Assembly (NCBI GenBank): GCA_950097015.1
Contig: CATNEN010000001.1
Coordinates: 10,077,001 to 10,141,000 of the forward strand
Origin: Macrostomum hystrix
Lineage: Eukaryota > Platyhelminthes > Macrostomidae
Length of the DNA stretch: 64,000 nt
Reading direction: 5' to 3'
Positions 12,431 through 23,665 of the stretch are shown one piece after another. A program made the translations under genes and the position numbers. The notes under the pieces were generated by a model that was not told where the DNA came from, did no database searches, and worked only from the letters and a program-made list of their open reading frames with translations. Each line of letters opens with the position of its first letter. The first letter of the stretch is position 1.

Positions 12431-12731
12431 GTAAGCCGGTCCAACTAGTTAGCCAAAGAAAACCCCACACTCAACCCCACGTCAGTAAGTAGCTTGCGCT
12501 GAGCTCGGTACCTCTGGCCAACTGCTGACGGAGTGTTAGATAGGGATTGGCAAGCACGGAAGTACTCTCCATATCGCCGACCATCATCGGTGGGACGCCG
12601 TCAAATTGACATTAGGTGTGGCACGATAGAACTATCGTTGTGCCATAGTGCGGAAGTGCTTGCTGGTCGCCTCGGTTCAGACTAAGGACTTTGGGTTAGG
12701 TTGTATTATTTGTCTTGTTTTGTCATAGGGA

Positions 12732-13443
12732 CTATGCTTTTGTATAGGTGTTAATTGTCGCGTTATTTTCGTGAGTTCTTGTTTGTGTCCAGAGGTCAGC
12801 AGTTGGGATTTGGTACCTTAAGAAGCGTTTCTCTAAAAAGCCACCAAAGCCATAGTGTTCGACCATTGCATAGGGCTCCTGGTCAAGAGCAATGACCATT
12901 GCCAGGTCATTAGTCATCTCAATCGCCTTTGGATCGGAATGCGCCCATTTACTATTGACAGTTACAAAAGGCTGGCACTGTGTTTGCACTATTTCAATAT
13001 TTGCTTTGGGCTTTGTAGAACTTAGACTTGAAGTCAAAGTTGACTGAACCAAACTTTTTGGCTCAGATGATGCAGACTGCAAACGAGCTTTTTAGTAGCA
13101 GGAAACATAGCATCAGCTGCAAGCTCATTTTCTTTGAATTAATCTTTTCTTTTCTTCTCATCATCCTTGGCTCCTAACACCTTCTTATGTTCCTCTTTGT
13201 GTCTTGTCTTCAAATGGGACCACATGCCTCCATTGGATGCATTTGCTTACTTTGTTCCACGACGAACAGTTGTATGACACAATGTGCACTCAGCAACCAA
13301 ATTGTCATTTGCATTTGTAGCATAAAAAAGCTCCACAAAGTACTGGTGGCACGATGAGGCCTAACAATTTTGGCCTTGCAACTATGCTCATGTTGCTCAT
13401 GGCCACCCTCATGCTCACCGTCCTTATTATCTGGCTCACTCAT
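12732..13443 (-). pseudogene. hAT transposase remnant (BED zinc finger and start of core)
   Basis: Two frames of one decayed protein. The upstream part encodes a BED-type finger: an AECTLCHTTVRRGTK segment supplies the C-x2-C pair and, after an in-frame TAA, MWSHLKTRHKEEH supplies the histidines. The downstream frame (12732-13082) encodes MVIALDQEPYAMVEHYGFGG followed by FLEKRFLRYQIPTAD. This is the hAT/ZBED hallmark 'D-x-x-P-x-x-x-V-E-x-x-G-F' followed by 'L-x-P-x-Y-x-I-P'. Similarity stops near 12800, next to unrelated DNA. The stop, the frame change and the missing DDE/hATC part show it is dead. Confidence 0.7.
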
Positions 13444-13668
13444 GGCACCACACTGTCACTGCAGCTTGAACTTGAACTCAAGTCAAGTCAATACTCAATA
13501 GGATAGACCAAATCCAAAAGTTAAGAGCTGCTACAGCTGGAATTAAAGAAATAAATGAGGAGTTTAATTTATATAATATATTGGTTACAATTTAATTTAC
13601 ATCAAACATCAAAGTAAAAATAAATTTATTTTTGTGCAGTTAGTTACATTACAATAAAATTAAAATAC

Positions 13669-13669
<1 letters not shown>

Positions 13670-13710
<41 letters not shown>
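13670..13710 (+). repeat. (AAT)n microsatellite
   Basis: Uninterrupted AAT trinucleotide run of about 40 bp. Confidence 0.95.
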
Positions 13711-14039
13711 GGCATAATACGTATGATGATAATAGCCTAATTCTAGGCCTACGCCCTACTAGTACTAGCCTCCTGTGCTGTTCTGTATTGTACTGTCTTT
13801 AAAATAAAAAAATAAATGAAAATAAAATATTTTGTGTCTAACTAAACAACCGATAACTAACCTTAACTTTAACTTAAACTACAACAAAGCAAACAAACTA
13901 AACTACAATCAATCATAATTCATATTCATATCCTATTGGTATTAGTATTTATTTAGTGTTTCTTATTCTTTAATCCTTATCCTAATAATCTAAATCTAAT
14001 ATCCGATTTTTATGCTAAGGAGCTAAATGCTACATATAG

Positions 14040-14168
14040 CTCAAAAACGTAAACGTAAACGTAAGCTCAAAATATGTCCGTAACCGTAATCCGTAATGAA
14101 AATACGGCTTCAAAAGTTTCGTAGCCGTTATTTGCCGTAGCCGTAGCCGTAATTACGGCGGAACACTA
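14040..14168 (-). repeat. Probable 5' terminus of the hAT element with CGTAA subterminal repeats
   Basis: Read on the minus strand, the segment begins TAGTGTTCCGCC at 14168, close to hAT terminal repeats of the (C/T)AGTGTTCC type. It continues with many short repeats of CCGTA/ACGG and CGTTTA. Such repeats near the end fit transposase binding sites. It lies upstream of the hAT remnant in the right orientation. Confidence 0.5.
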
Positions 14169-14171
14169 TAA

Positions 14172-15282
14172 AGCATACTACCAGCTTATACAATTACTAA
14201 TATTGCCTAGTTATAACATGTTTCTAATTCTTAACATTAGAGTTAATTAGACAGCCCAAAGATCTAGGCCTATAGCCGCCTAGATATCAAACAAGCGTAG
14301 GCACTATACTACAGTCTAACATGCCATGACTAACAGCAGTCCAACGTAGGCGCTCTTCAGCTGAATATGTCTCGAATCGGCCATCAGTCAGTTTAAAAGT
14401 CTGACTAAAGTACTCAGTACTATTATACCACAATATGCATTAGGTTGAGTTCAATTTAGTCTCCTGGACTCGAGTTAGTGGATTCTGTCTTAATTGCCTT
14501 TTTGAGAAGGAAGATTTGGGCGGGGTAGGGATTGAGCTCTGCATTATTGGAGCGGTATGTTTAATATGCAACAGAATAAATGCCTACAATATGCGAGATT
14601 TAGAAATTAGAAATCCAGGACAGCAGTAAAGTAAAGTAAGCGTATATATTTTATGTGATAAATGTGATAAATAATTTGTTCACCAGAAAAAGCTGCCAAA
14701 AATGTTTAAATGTTAAATGTTAAAACAATAACAGTCAATTATCTACAATCGCGGCCCTTGTATGTTGGACAAATGTGCACATATATTTCGCTTAAATAGT
14801 GTCTTATTATTTAATTCATAATTTCAATGGTGTTTATGGTTTACCAACGAACACTGGAATCTGCTAGTTTTATACAAATTGCACAATATGTTTAGTTCAA
14901 GGGAAATAATATTTAAAACACCTTTCGAACGGTATCGTTTCGCTGATGCGTGTGCACTTAAATATTTGCTATATACAATTTGAACTTTGGAAAATATTAA
15001 ATATACTTTACAAATTATTTTGCATACTTATCAGGTTGACTTGTCAGATCTGACCATATCTGTGAAGAAACCAAAAAAGTAAACGGAATGACTATACCAA
15101 AAATGTTATTGTTTCTCACTTCCAAAATTTTGTAAATCATTTATGAATTGGCTTTTCAAGACAATAGCTGTTGGTGAAAACATTATTTTTTAATTTACTA
15201 TAGTTGTGACATCTTTATACTGTCTCTTGCCAGATCTGATCATATCTGTCAAGAAACCTAAAGGAAGCAGACTTAATGACAA
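14172..15282. other. AT-rich non-coding DNA
   Basis: I see no gene in this stretch. It contains the AGATCTGACCATATCTGTGAAG-type motif near 15040 and a related copy near 15225, shared with 11.5 kb and 22.7-23.1 kb. Confidence 0.4.
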
Positions 15283-15993
15283 TTAGCAAAAATGGGAATT
15301 TTTCATTACAGGAATAGCTTCAACACAGGTTGTTTTTTGGTAGCCGTAGGATTCACATTGTGCATGTAGACAAATTTCGCTAGCAATCGTTTTAAGTCGC
15401 TGCAAAAACTGTTTAACACAATTCTCACCATTTGGCGGTGTGTAAATCACCTCACATGGTTTCTCTCTGCTCATGCGAACAGCTGCCTCTAGGCGAGGTG
15501 TCAAATTCAGTCCTGGACAACTTACTAACCGATAGGCTAAACAAATCGGCTCATGCACATTAAGCACATTACCCGCCTGATGCTTGTCTGGCGGTGCGCA
15601 AAGACACTCCATATCAGCATAAATGACATACAGTGACGGTAGCTGAGCTTCAAAACTCTTGAATTTGACAGTAATATCCTCTTCTCGTGGCATTCTTTCT
15701 ACTGGCTGATACTTTGTCTCGCGAATCTGCGGTACAACATCTGAAGTCCACTCATCGCGTGAGTCACTCTTGCTAGCTGCGCCGTATTCCGGACGCTCGG
15801 TGATGCCTCGCATCAGATCAACCGGCCCGGTGGACTGGAAGATGATGGGCTGCCAGCTCTTGGCCTCTTGAGCTGACTTCCAGCCCACCGATCGAAATAA
15901 ACACGATCCGTTGGCTGTCGATTTGACCTCGCCAATGTGGAAGACAGGTCTCATGTTAGACTTTAGCAGTGATTCGGCCGCGAAGTAAGACAT
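15283..15993 (-). pseudogene. N-terminal fragment of a family-B DNA polymerase, Polinton/Maverick-like
   Basis: A 236-codon frame. Residues ~110-160 read FKSFEAQLPSLYVIYADMEC, then a lysine/alanine linker, then NVHEPICLAYRLV. The Y-A-D-x-E motif is the first exonuclease acidic pair (ExoI, D-x-E) of protein-primed family-B polymerases. The following 'H-E-P-x-x-x-x-Y' is typical of the Polinton and adintovirus-like group. No further exonuclease or polymerase motifs follow, so the gene is truncated after the exonuclease start. Residues ~25-36 (ANGSCLFRSV) faintly resemble an OTU catalytic Cys motif, but with N-G-S-C in place of D-G-N-C. I treat that as unproven. Confidence 0.55.
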
Positions 15994-17131
15994 TCTTGCT
16001 GCTTGCTGGTGTACTAATTAGAAAGCCGAGGAGCTCATGAAAAGCCCAAAATTTTGAAACTTGTATTTATAGAATCGAATCGAACATCAGCTCACCTGCT
16101 GATAGTAACTGCACGAAGCTTTTATGGTAGAAATTAAATTAATTTCTTTACAAGTCAAAGTCATTAAGGCAATTATAGTCGACTGTTGAAGCTCATCTGC
16201 TGATAGCAACTGCACGATGCTTTTTTGCGGAAACTAATTTAATTTGCTACAGGTTAAAAAGCCATTTGAGTCAACGATTGGAAGCAGCTTTGCTTAAATA
16301 ATTGACAGCACGTAGCATTGATAAGTTTTGATTGCATACTTAAGAGCTTTTATTATTGAATTTCATCATTCCGAAAAACAGCACATGTTGATGAGCAGTA
16401 TTACAATTTGTAGCAAGATTTTCTTGACTTAGACAGCCTAATTAAATACACGTACTGTCTTAAAGAAGCTTGTGGGTTTTTCAGTAACAGATAAATGATA
16501 CTTTACTAAGTTAGGGAGGGCGAAGGGTGAAAGAGAGAACTTAGTAAACTAAGTTCATTAAAAGACATACATTTTAAGTGAACTAAACCTCTCTAATCAA
16601 ATATGTTCTCAACATTAAACAAATAAATATGTAATAGTTGACGACAAATGTTGATACACTAGTTAAAAATATTTTTTTCAAAGTATATGACTTTTTACAT
16701 TTTCAGATTTCGGTCGGTCGGTTTATCGTGAACACTTGGGCTTTAAGAAGACAGTTAGCAAGCTTAAGATATTAGTTTCGTTATCATTTTAGATAATTTT
16801 CGCTAAATGTCTTCTTGAGCTTTAAGTTAAGTTTCAAGTAATTTGTTAAAAGCTCACGCTCAGATTACTTAGCAAAATAGTCATTCTATCGCAGCCTTGT
16901 TAATGGATCAACTTTAATTCGACAACAACGGGTGTCTAATCAAGCTTCCATTCATGATTGATGATAGCTATTATTTTACTAGCTTTAGGAGCAATTTTGA
17001 TCAAGATTCATCGTGCTGGATATAAAGATTCAGCTTGTATTTTAGAAGGTCAAGCTGGAGCTATGTAAGTATTGATTAAATAAAAGCTTCTGTTGTATAG
17101 GTTTAACTAATAAACTCTTTAGATTAAATAA
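15994..17131. other. AT-rich DNA with one possible small exon
   Basis: Mostly non-coding. At about 16962-17064 (+) a short open stretch (MIAIILLALGAILIK, then IHRAGYKDSACILEGQ) ends at GCTATG followed by TAAGTATT, which can be read as a stop or as part of a splice donor. It could be a membrane-segment exon or a chance frame. Confidence 0.25.
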
Positions 17132-17133
17132 TA

Positions 17134-17285
17134 TAGTATTTGTCATGCTATCTCAGCCTAGAGCCATCCAAACTCAGCCAGTCCCATTCCGCAATGCGTT
17201 TTTTTGGCTCGAGCTAGTCGACTTTTACCATAGACATGCTTCTTAAGGCCATGCTATCTCAGCCTGGGACATGCAATCTCAGCCA
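17134..17285 (+). repeat. Left terminal inverted repeat
   Basis: Carries three near-copies of CATG(C)(T/A)ATCTCAGCC (near 17144, 17250 and 17270), likely repeated transposase binding sites. Mirrors 18569-18719. Confidence 0.9.
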
Positions 17286-17435
17286 ATATAGATTTCAATT
17301 GCAAACAGATCTCAATGCTATCATTTCTGTAACGTGACATGAAATGGCAACAAACAGCAATGAATGAACGCAACAAGAAAAGTCAGTAAGGGTACGCAAC
17401 AACGGACAAAGTCAGTAAGACGCTCAGTGCTCAGC

Positions 17436-18506
17436 CTAGTTGAAAGGCTGCTCTGCGATACACTGCGGGAAGTTCCGATTGCAGTGAATCTCCCATCTGG
17501 CCACCTTTAGCGGCGTCACAGCATCTAGCGCGACTCGGCCCACTCGCTCCAAGAGAATGAGGCGCCAAGCTTCGCAGGTGACCCCATCGGGTCGGCCACC
17601 AGCCTCCTCCTCCACCAGTGCAGGGTCAGCTAGCTGCAGCTTGATCGAGGCCTTCACTGCGCTGTGGGCCATTTCGCAGGGGTTTAGAAAAGGTGAGTAG
17701 GCGGGCAACAGATGAAGCTCAAACTGGTGGCGATGCTGCTCCGGCACTGCCACACCACGGTGAAAGGTGGGGCCATCGCAGACAATGACGACTCTGGCAT
17801 TGCCGATCTGCGGGACAACTTGTTCAACAAGGTCGTTGACGAAGTGCTGAAATCTCTCCTTCGTCTGGCCTCCCCTGAAAAACTCGCTCTTCACCAGCCC
17901 CAAAGCGGAAGACACGGCCAGGCAGATCGAGAGATTTGGACCCCTCTGGGTCGGGCATCGGCGCCTCACTGGCTGACCCCGTCGTGACCACCCTTGCGAT
18001 CTGCGAGTCCACAGGTTGTAACCCGTTTCGTCGATGTAGACGACCACCGTGTCCTGTTGCAGTTCGGTCATGAGCAGCGCGTACTCGCGTCTCTTCTCGA
18101 TCACCCACTGCGAGTTTGCGCTCAGTCGGATGTCAGTGTTCTTGGTAGCGATCTTGAACGTGTACAAAGCCCCTTCCAAGGCTCTGGCCAGTGTCTTGAT
18201 GGTGACAGGCGGCTTGTTGGGAAGCTGGGCACTCAGCTTCGTGCGCAATGCTTTCAGCGTCGCCAGGGGGTTCGCATCCACGAAAGCAATAAGCGCCTGG
18301 CGCATCTCCTCATCGAACTTGCATGAGCCAATCTTTCTTCCCCCTCGCGGGAGGGCATCCACCCGGCCCGTTGCTTCATAAATCCTGACGATATGCCGAG
18401 CTGTCTTCATATTCATGCGAAGAACTTTGGCGGCCACACGTAGGTCCTGACCTTCCGTCCACGCAGCAATCAGTCGTCTTCTGTCTTCGTCGCTTGTTGT
18501 TCTCAT
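17436..18506 (-). CDS. Tc1/mariner-type DDE transposase, 356 aa
   Basis: Full-length frame from ATG 18506 to TAG 17436-17438. Residues ~1-50 form a helix-turn-helix (LRVAAKVLRMNMKTARHIV), followed by a GRPR-like PRGGRK hinge and a second DNA-binding part to ~115. The catalytic core has VVVYIDETGYN (D159), VVIVCDGPTFH (D244) and LPAYSPFLNPCE (E278), leaving 33 residues between the last two acids. The second motif is D-G rather than the usual D-N. All three acids and the 'YSPxLNPxE' signature are kept, so the enzyme may be functional. It would cut and paste the enclosing element by binding the repeated CATGCTATCTCAGCC sites in the terminal repeats. The closest family within Tc1/mariner/IS630 is not certain. 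Confidence 0.9.
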   Translation of the reverse strand: MRTTSDEDRRRLIAAWTEGQDLRVAAKVLRMNMKTARHIVRIYEATGRVDALPRGGRKIGSCKFDEEMRQALIAFVDANPLATLKALRTKLSAQLPNKPPVTIKTLARALEGALYTFKIATKNTDIRLSANSQWVIEKRREYALLMTELQQDTVVVYIDETGYNLWTRRSQGWSRRGQPVRRRCPTQRGPNLSICLAVSSALGLVKSEFFRGGQTKERFQHFVNDLVEQVVPQIGNARVVIVCDGPTFHRGVAVPEQHRHQFELHLLPAYSPFLNPCEMAHSAVKASIKLQLADPALVEEEAGGRPDGVTCEAWRLILLERVGRVALDAVTPLKVARWEIHCNRNFPQCIAEQPFN

Positions 18507-18568
18507 TCTGTTTCATTTGCTTCGATCACAGACTAAGCCACAGACAGCTTGACATAGCATCTGAAAAG

Positions 18569-18719
18569 TGGCTGAGATTGCATGTCCCAGGCTGAGATAG
18601 CATGGCCTTAAGAAGCATGTCTATGGTAAAAGTCGACTGGCTTACGTAAAAAATCGCACTGTCGAGATGGGCTGGCTGAGTTTGGATGTCTCTAGACTGA
18701 GATAGCATGACAAATACTA
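18569..18719 (-). repeat. Right terminal inverted repeat
   Basis: Inverted partner of 17134-17285, also with three CTGAGAT(A/T)GCATG copies. The two repeats are nearly identical at both ends of the arm and diverge most in the middle (around 17195-17215 against 18640-18660). Confidence 0.9.
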
Positions 18720-18721
18720 TA

Positions 18722-20166
18722 CTTCATATTTCACTTATAGAACCAATTTTTCGGCTCTTGAGACAGACAATGCTCAAGTGCAATCAATTCCAATGACGCT
18801 CAATGAGCCACATCAACACTTAAACCAGGCCTAATGAGCACCATTGAAGACTCACATGCAAGGCTTGTTTAGGCTTTTTTATTAGAGGAAATTTGTCAAG
18901 TCGAAAAAATCTTTTTATTATCATCTATAAGATCAGATTGATCATTACTTTAATTGTTGTATGTGTGTATACACTTGCATTTGAATAAAGTGCTAGTTAT
19001 TTTTATTAATAGGCGTCATAATGTTTTTCTATGAATTATAGTTTTGTAATACAAAAGTATTCGTTATATTTGACCTAGTTTCATATTATATCAGCATATC
19101 AGCATTTCATTTAAGCTTCATTTTATTGATTTTTAGTGTATGCAATCTTTTGTCTAAAGTTTAGCTTTCATTTGCATCGGCCTGATCTGTTAAAAAATAA
19201 TGCCTTATCGCTTAATAACTTATTAAGTTAGAACTGCCTTGAGAATACTAATAAAGTGCTACGAATTTACCTTAGGTTTATCTCGTTATCTTCTCTTTAG
19301 CATTTGATTAATAGTAGAGCTTATGAATAAATTTTGTATACTTCAAAATTTTTTTTGTATTTAACTAAACCGAAAATATATTTGATTATTAACAAGCATG
19401 TTTTGATCATTAAGCCAGATATTGAGATAATAAGAAGATAAAATGTAGACTTCTGTCAATGCTTAATAAATACTCTGCCAAGCTTAAAATTGAAACTCTA
19501 GTCGGTTGCGCTACCAGGTTAGTCGTGTAGAAGCCCAGCTTCCAACTTGAAGTGCTGCACTACTACGAGTATAACACATTTCAACCAGTAGCCGCGTCTT
19601 CTTGTTGCTGATGTTGTGTCCTCAGGCCAGCTCTCGTCAATAAACTTCTCCAGCTCAGTCAAGAGCTTCACAAGTTGGACCCATCTGCGAATATTGGCCT
19701 CGGTTTGATGTATGGCTATGGTATGAGTACGCATAATCCCAACGAGTGGGATATGAACAGAATTCATTGCTAAAACTAAAATGTATGTTTTTGTTTCCAA
19801 CTTGAAAGTTGCAGTTTTGTCTTATGTTCCTTGAAATATATATACTACCAGTAAATGGTGGGCACCTTTTGAAAATATGTATGATATTTTGACATGTGTG
19901 GAATTAAAGTCAGATTGCTGTTTCCCCAAAAAGATTCGTGCCTAATCTGATGAATAGGACAGAAACAATTATTTTGTGATCGAATGTTTTGTCGAGTTAG
20001 TGTAACAATATTACTAATTCGTCGTGAAGTAACTGTCGATAGTGGCAACTTTAAATGAAATTGATTCAACACGCCCGTTTCAGAAAGTCGCTGCGTCTTT
20101 GAATTCTGGCCTGCACACTAAATTAGTAGTCTAGTCTAGATATAGTCGTAGGGCTCATAGTCATAA
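18722..20166. other. AT-rich DNA, one unassigned open frame
   Basis: Mostly non-coding and AT-rich. A 93-codon frame at 19519-19800 (-) holds an amphipathic, charged segment (NIRRWVQLVKLLTELEKFID) that could be a helical exon. I cannot link it to a family, and no clear splice sites define it. Confidence 0.3.
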
Positions 20167-21153
20167 TCATACATATAGACATGGCACAGACTTTTTCTCG
20201 TTGATGATGAAGCCAAGCTTGTTGAGCAGGTTGCGCAGCTCTTGGTAGGCCCTGTCGCACTCGGCTTTCGTCCTGGCCATGACGAGGAAGTCATCGATGA
20301 AAACGACGGTTGCCAGGAACCCCTTGCGACACATCATTCGTCGGGCCGCTTGCGTGAGGCGATGGAAAATGCTGACGGAGGCTCTGCTGCCGAATGGTAA
20401 CCGCGTATCCACAAGGAAGGTTGAGCAGCCGTTGCCGAAGTCCCAGTGGATGCCGGTGGCTTGGTAGCACTGCGGAGAAATTGGCACGCTGCGGTAGGCT
20501 GACGCGATGTCCACCTTTGTCATGAACCAGCCGGGCTGCATCATCCTGACGGCCTCGTCAACGGAGGTGAAGCGGAGACGTCGTTGTTGGGCATAGTGAT
20601 CGTTCAGGCTGCAGCCGCGATGGACGGAGCAATCATGGATTAGCCGGATGCCGGAGCTGTCTTTCGGAATGGCTCCCAGCGGACAGACCATCGCAGGCTT
20701 GTCCACGACTGGGACGTACCTCCCAAGCCGGATTTCTTCTACGATAACAGCTTGGACTTGGTCGCGATTCCGGTTGACGGACTGGTAGTTGCTGCAGAAA
20801 CAAGGTGTAAAGTCGAAGTCATCGACAATGGAGAAGCCACTCTCCATACCGTCGAGAATAAAATCAGCGTCGAGGTCGCCAACAAGCTCAGAGCGCCAGG
20901 CGTCGATGCGGAGATCACCCACTGGCTGCGTCAGATCGGACATCCGCGCCGGAGGCTTGACGATGCAGGGCACGGGAGCGGGCTCAGCGAGGCAGTTAAA
21001 AGCAGGAGGCGTAAAATAGGTTTCGCGCGCCGTGTCGGCGCGCTTGCTCAGTTTTTTTGCGTGATTCTGCTCGGAGTGGCTGCCCTCACAGATTCGGCAG
21101 GCATTGAGGAATCGGCAATTGTTCCTCATGCAGCCGTTGGTGCTGTTGAAGGA
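20167..21153 (-). pseudogene. DIRS/Ngaro-like reverse transcriptase, truncated
   Basis: Starts just after an in-frame TAG (21154-21156) and opens with a cysteine/histidine cluster (CMRNNCRFLNACRICEGSH) like the zinc knuckles before the RT in tyrosine-recombinase retrotransposons. The RT follows: PLGAIPKDSSGIRLIHDCS, GWFMTKVDIASAYRSVPI, DTRLPFGSRASVSIFHRL and the catalytic box TVVFIDDFLVMA. The 'G-x-R-L-I-H-D/H-x-S' and 'L-P-F-G-x-R-x-x' motifs point to the DIRS order rather than Gypsy. Similarity ends near 20187 (NEKKSV); RNase H, methylase-like and tyrosine recombinase regions are missing. The copy is dead. Confidence 0.75.
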
Positions 21154-21156
21154 CTA

Positions 21157-22055
21157 GCACAGCTCACGGCCTGAGGATGTCCGCGGACCCATGACGCGGC
21201 TCTTGTTGCTAGGCTGGTTTCGCTTGGCTGTCTGGTTGTACTGGTCCGTCTTAATGCTGAGCAGGTGCCTGATCGACATCTGGGCGCAGTCCTTGCCCCA
21301 GCGAAGGCTGTTGGCTGCGCGGTGCTGGCGGTAGTCATGGTCGAATCTGATCACCCGGTGCGCCGGGAATCTGTCGAATAGCTCGGCCACCTGGACATTG
21401 TACTGGGCGTAGTCATTGACTTGCTCAGTTGTGCTGTACACCTGGCCCTTGCAGGTCACCTGCGGCGCCGTGTCTTCAAGCATCTGAAGCAGGATCTTCA
21501 TGCTGCCGGCCAACCACTGTCCAACTGTCATGCCGTCCAGCTTGGTCGTTGACTTCTTGAGCACGAGGCCGCCAGAGCTGCCCCAGGTGAGCAACTCGTC
21601 AGCCTGGCCTGACAGATCATCGATAAAGTCTCTGACGAGCAGACACGGCTGCCCGACCGGCCGGGGGTTGGCTCTAGCGCTGTTGGGTTAAGAAGTTCAG
21701 CAAAGAGATTCTGCTGCTCACCTGATTCTGTACGAGCAGTCACGACGGCGCGTTCCCGAAGCTCTCGCTCGCGTGTTTGAAGCTCTAGGAGCTGCAGCCG
21801 TTTCTGCGCCCGCCGAATCTCACCGTCCAGGTCCGCCTCCGGTGGGTCCCGGCCTTGGTCTTGAAGCTCCTCCTGCGCACAGGGCGATGCCGATGCCGAA
21901 TGGTTCAGGTGCGTCCCGCCGTCTTGAGGCTGTGACTGCCCCTCGTGTTGTCTCAGTCTGGCTTGCAGGGCCGACTTATTGCCTGCGTTTGAGAGCCCTC
22001 GGCTACCCAGCTCACTCTTGAGTTGTCTGACTGTTCGTCGGTCCACACGGTGCAT
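21157..22055 (-). pseudogene. DIRS/Ngaro-like first ORF with SAP domain, frameshifted
   Basis: The start ATG is at 22055. Residues ~7-38 (RTVRQLKSELGSRGLSNAGN then KSALQARLRQH) form a SAP motif, a short two-helix DNA-binding domain. A glutamine/proline linker and a charged coiled coil (IRRAQKRLQLLELQTREREL) follow. Around 21650-21670 the sensible frame changes: downstream, the 21594-21154 frame reads CLLVRDFIDDLSGQ, LLTWGSSGGLVLKK and AELFDRFPAHRVIRFDHDYR. This frame then runs through one TAG straight into the zinc-knuckle/RT frame. So ORF1 and RT were one frame, or separated only by that stop, and this copy has both a frameshift and a nonsense or readthrough codon. Confidence 0.65.
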
Positions 22056-22734
22056 GATAGCAGACAGGTGAAAAAAAATCTACGAGCCAGAGCGCTCACG
22101 CAGCACGCACGAGAGCGTGAGCGCACAAATAAAAGCGGGGCCGACGCCGCCACCCCCCCAACCAAAGCACCCCAGCTGCCGGCCGGCACCCAGCACTCCA
22201 CCTTGCGACAGGGATGCACACGCGCGAGCCGCACGCACAGACAGGCGGAGGGTCGGCCCAGTCGGCTAAACACGATTACAGAGCCAGTTAAAACTGGCCC
22301 CGAAATCGCAACCTTCCAAAGTCACTTAAAACTGCCCAGTGCAAGCGTTCACTGGCTAGGTATGATGAAAACCTGCCATCATTAAGCTTGAAGATTTGGT
22401 AATAACACTTCGTGCTATTGTACCACAGCATACAGTAGCAGGACGCCAATTTACGCCCTTGCGCAAGGGTAACAGGGTTGGTTCTTGTTCTTTTGAACAT
22501 TTAACAAATACTAGAAAATCATGTATTTAAACCACAGTTATTAAAAGCAAAACGATTTGATCGCAAATGCGAGGAGCGTTTTGATTAAAAAATCCGCAGG
22601 CATACGATTGTATAACAATAGCATACTTCGAAATAGTTCTGCCTGTGTATCAAGCCCTTTCATGCAGCGTCATGCGTAAATGCCTTGATAAGATAAATGC
22701 ATCATATTCGTATTAATTAACTTTTCCAAAGATG

Positions 22735-23150
22735 GTTTGCAGGATCTGACAAGATTTCCCGATTTCTAAAGCAACAGATCTTGCAAGAACTTTCACGATG
22801 CACGGTGAGACAGCCATATATTCAAATTGCTTCTTGTCGCACTCTCTTGTGATTTCCGGCCATAAAAAAAGATATGTTATCGATCTCATAGACATCCAGT
22901 GTGTTGTTTCAGTATAACGTTTTCTTGACAGGTCTGAGCAGATCTGACAAGATATTTACGAAAGGAATTTCTGAAGATAATCTCTTGACTGAGGAGCTAT
23001 TAATGCTAAAGTTACAAGAAATACTCCGGAAAAGCTCATATGAACACATAGTCGAAACATATATGCCTTGCTGACTTGCGAATTTTCCCCAGGTCTTGTC
23101 ATATCTGTTAAGAAACTTCAAGAATCGTCAGATCTAACCAGATAAAAAGT
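22735..23150. repeat. Second cluster of AGATCTG/CAAGAT motifs
   Basis: Copies of GGATCTGACAAGATT, CAGATCTTGCAAGAAC, GAGCAGATCTGACAAGATA and CATATCTGTTAAGAAAC. They match the motifs at 11.5 kb and 15.0-15.3 kb. The 22056-22735 stretch before it is the GC-rich upstream part of the DIRS-like element and shows no separate gene. Confidence 0.5.
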
Positions 23151-23159
23151 AAGATTGTC

Positions 23160-23362
23160 AACTAATGTACGTGAACTGGGCCGAGAGCTACTGCTCCGAG
23201 CCTCTTCAATACGTCGTGCTGCTCGCTCGCCTTGCAGGGCCAGGGCGGGGGCAAGCCCTGACTCGCAGGTATTTGGACCGCATCCTGAGCGACGCCAGAG
23301 CACCGGACATCGCTAAGGGAGCGGAGTTCGTTCGACCGCAGGCCCTGCGGCGCGCCATCTGA
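23160..23362 (+). other. Short GC-rich open frame, unassigned
   Basis: A 65-codon frame starts at ATG 23165 in a GC-rich island (LQYVVLLARLAGPGRGQALT, then RRYLDRILSDARAPDIAKG). Its composition is unlike the AT-rich flanks, so it may be a coding exon or a transposon scrap. No family recognised. Confidence 0.25.
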
Positions 23363-23665
23363 CGCGGCCTCCCACTTTGACGCTGAACTTTGCGACTAGC
23401 GGGCCGTGTAGCTTGTTGCTATTGGTGTTGTTGTATAATGGATGGATACAGCAGCAATGGTAAAAACTTGAAGGCTCGTTATAGAAAAAGTTTTTTCGAG
23501 CTGTCGAAAAGGTTAGAAAGCTTCTGATTTAGATTGAAAAATTAATAAGGGAAGGAACACAACTTCTACTCAGAGACAAGAGTGAGTCAATTTTTCTCTA
23601 CTCACGACAAAAGCAGATGTCATGAATATAACTTAAATTCACTAAGCCTGATCTAGTGGTCATAC

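Larger units (their letters stand above)
17134..18719 (-). mobile_element. Tc1/mariner-like DNA transposon, apparently complete
   Basis: Total 1586 bp, bounded by ~150-bp imperfect terminal inverted repeats (17134-17285 and 18569-18719). Both ends begin TAGTATTTGTCATGCTATCT, with one or two mismatches further in. The element is flanked by TA on both sides (17132-17133 and 18720-18721), the target-site duplication of this superfamily. It encloses a single uninterrupted transposase gene. Intact ends, target duplication and ORF suggest a young insertion. Confidence 0.9.

Noticed and set aside
15300-15993. OTU-type protease motif in the polymerase fragment (ANGSCLFR)
   Set aside because: The key Asp and Asn of the D-G-N-C motif are changed and no downstream His region is present; likely coincidence.
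17712-18381. + strand frames of 91-110 codons
   Set aside because: Opposite-strand shadows of the Tc1/mariner transposase.
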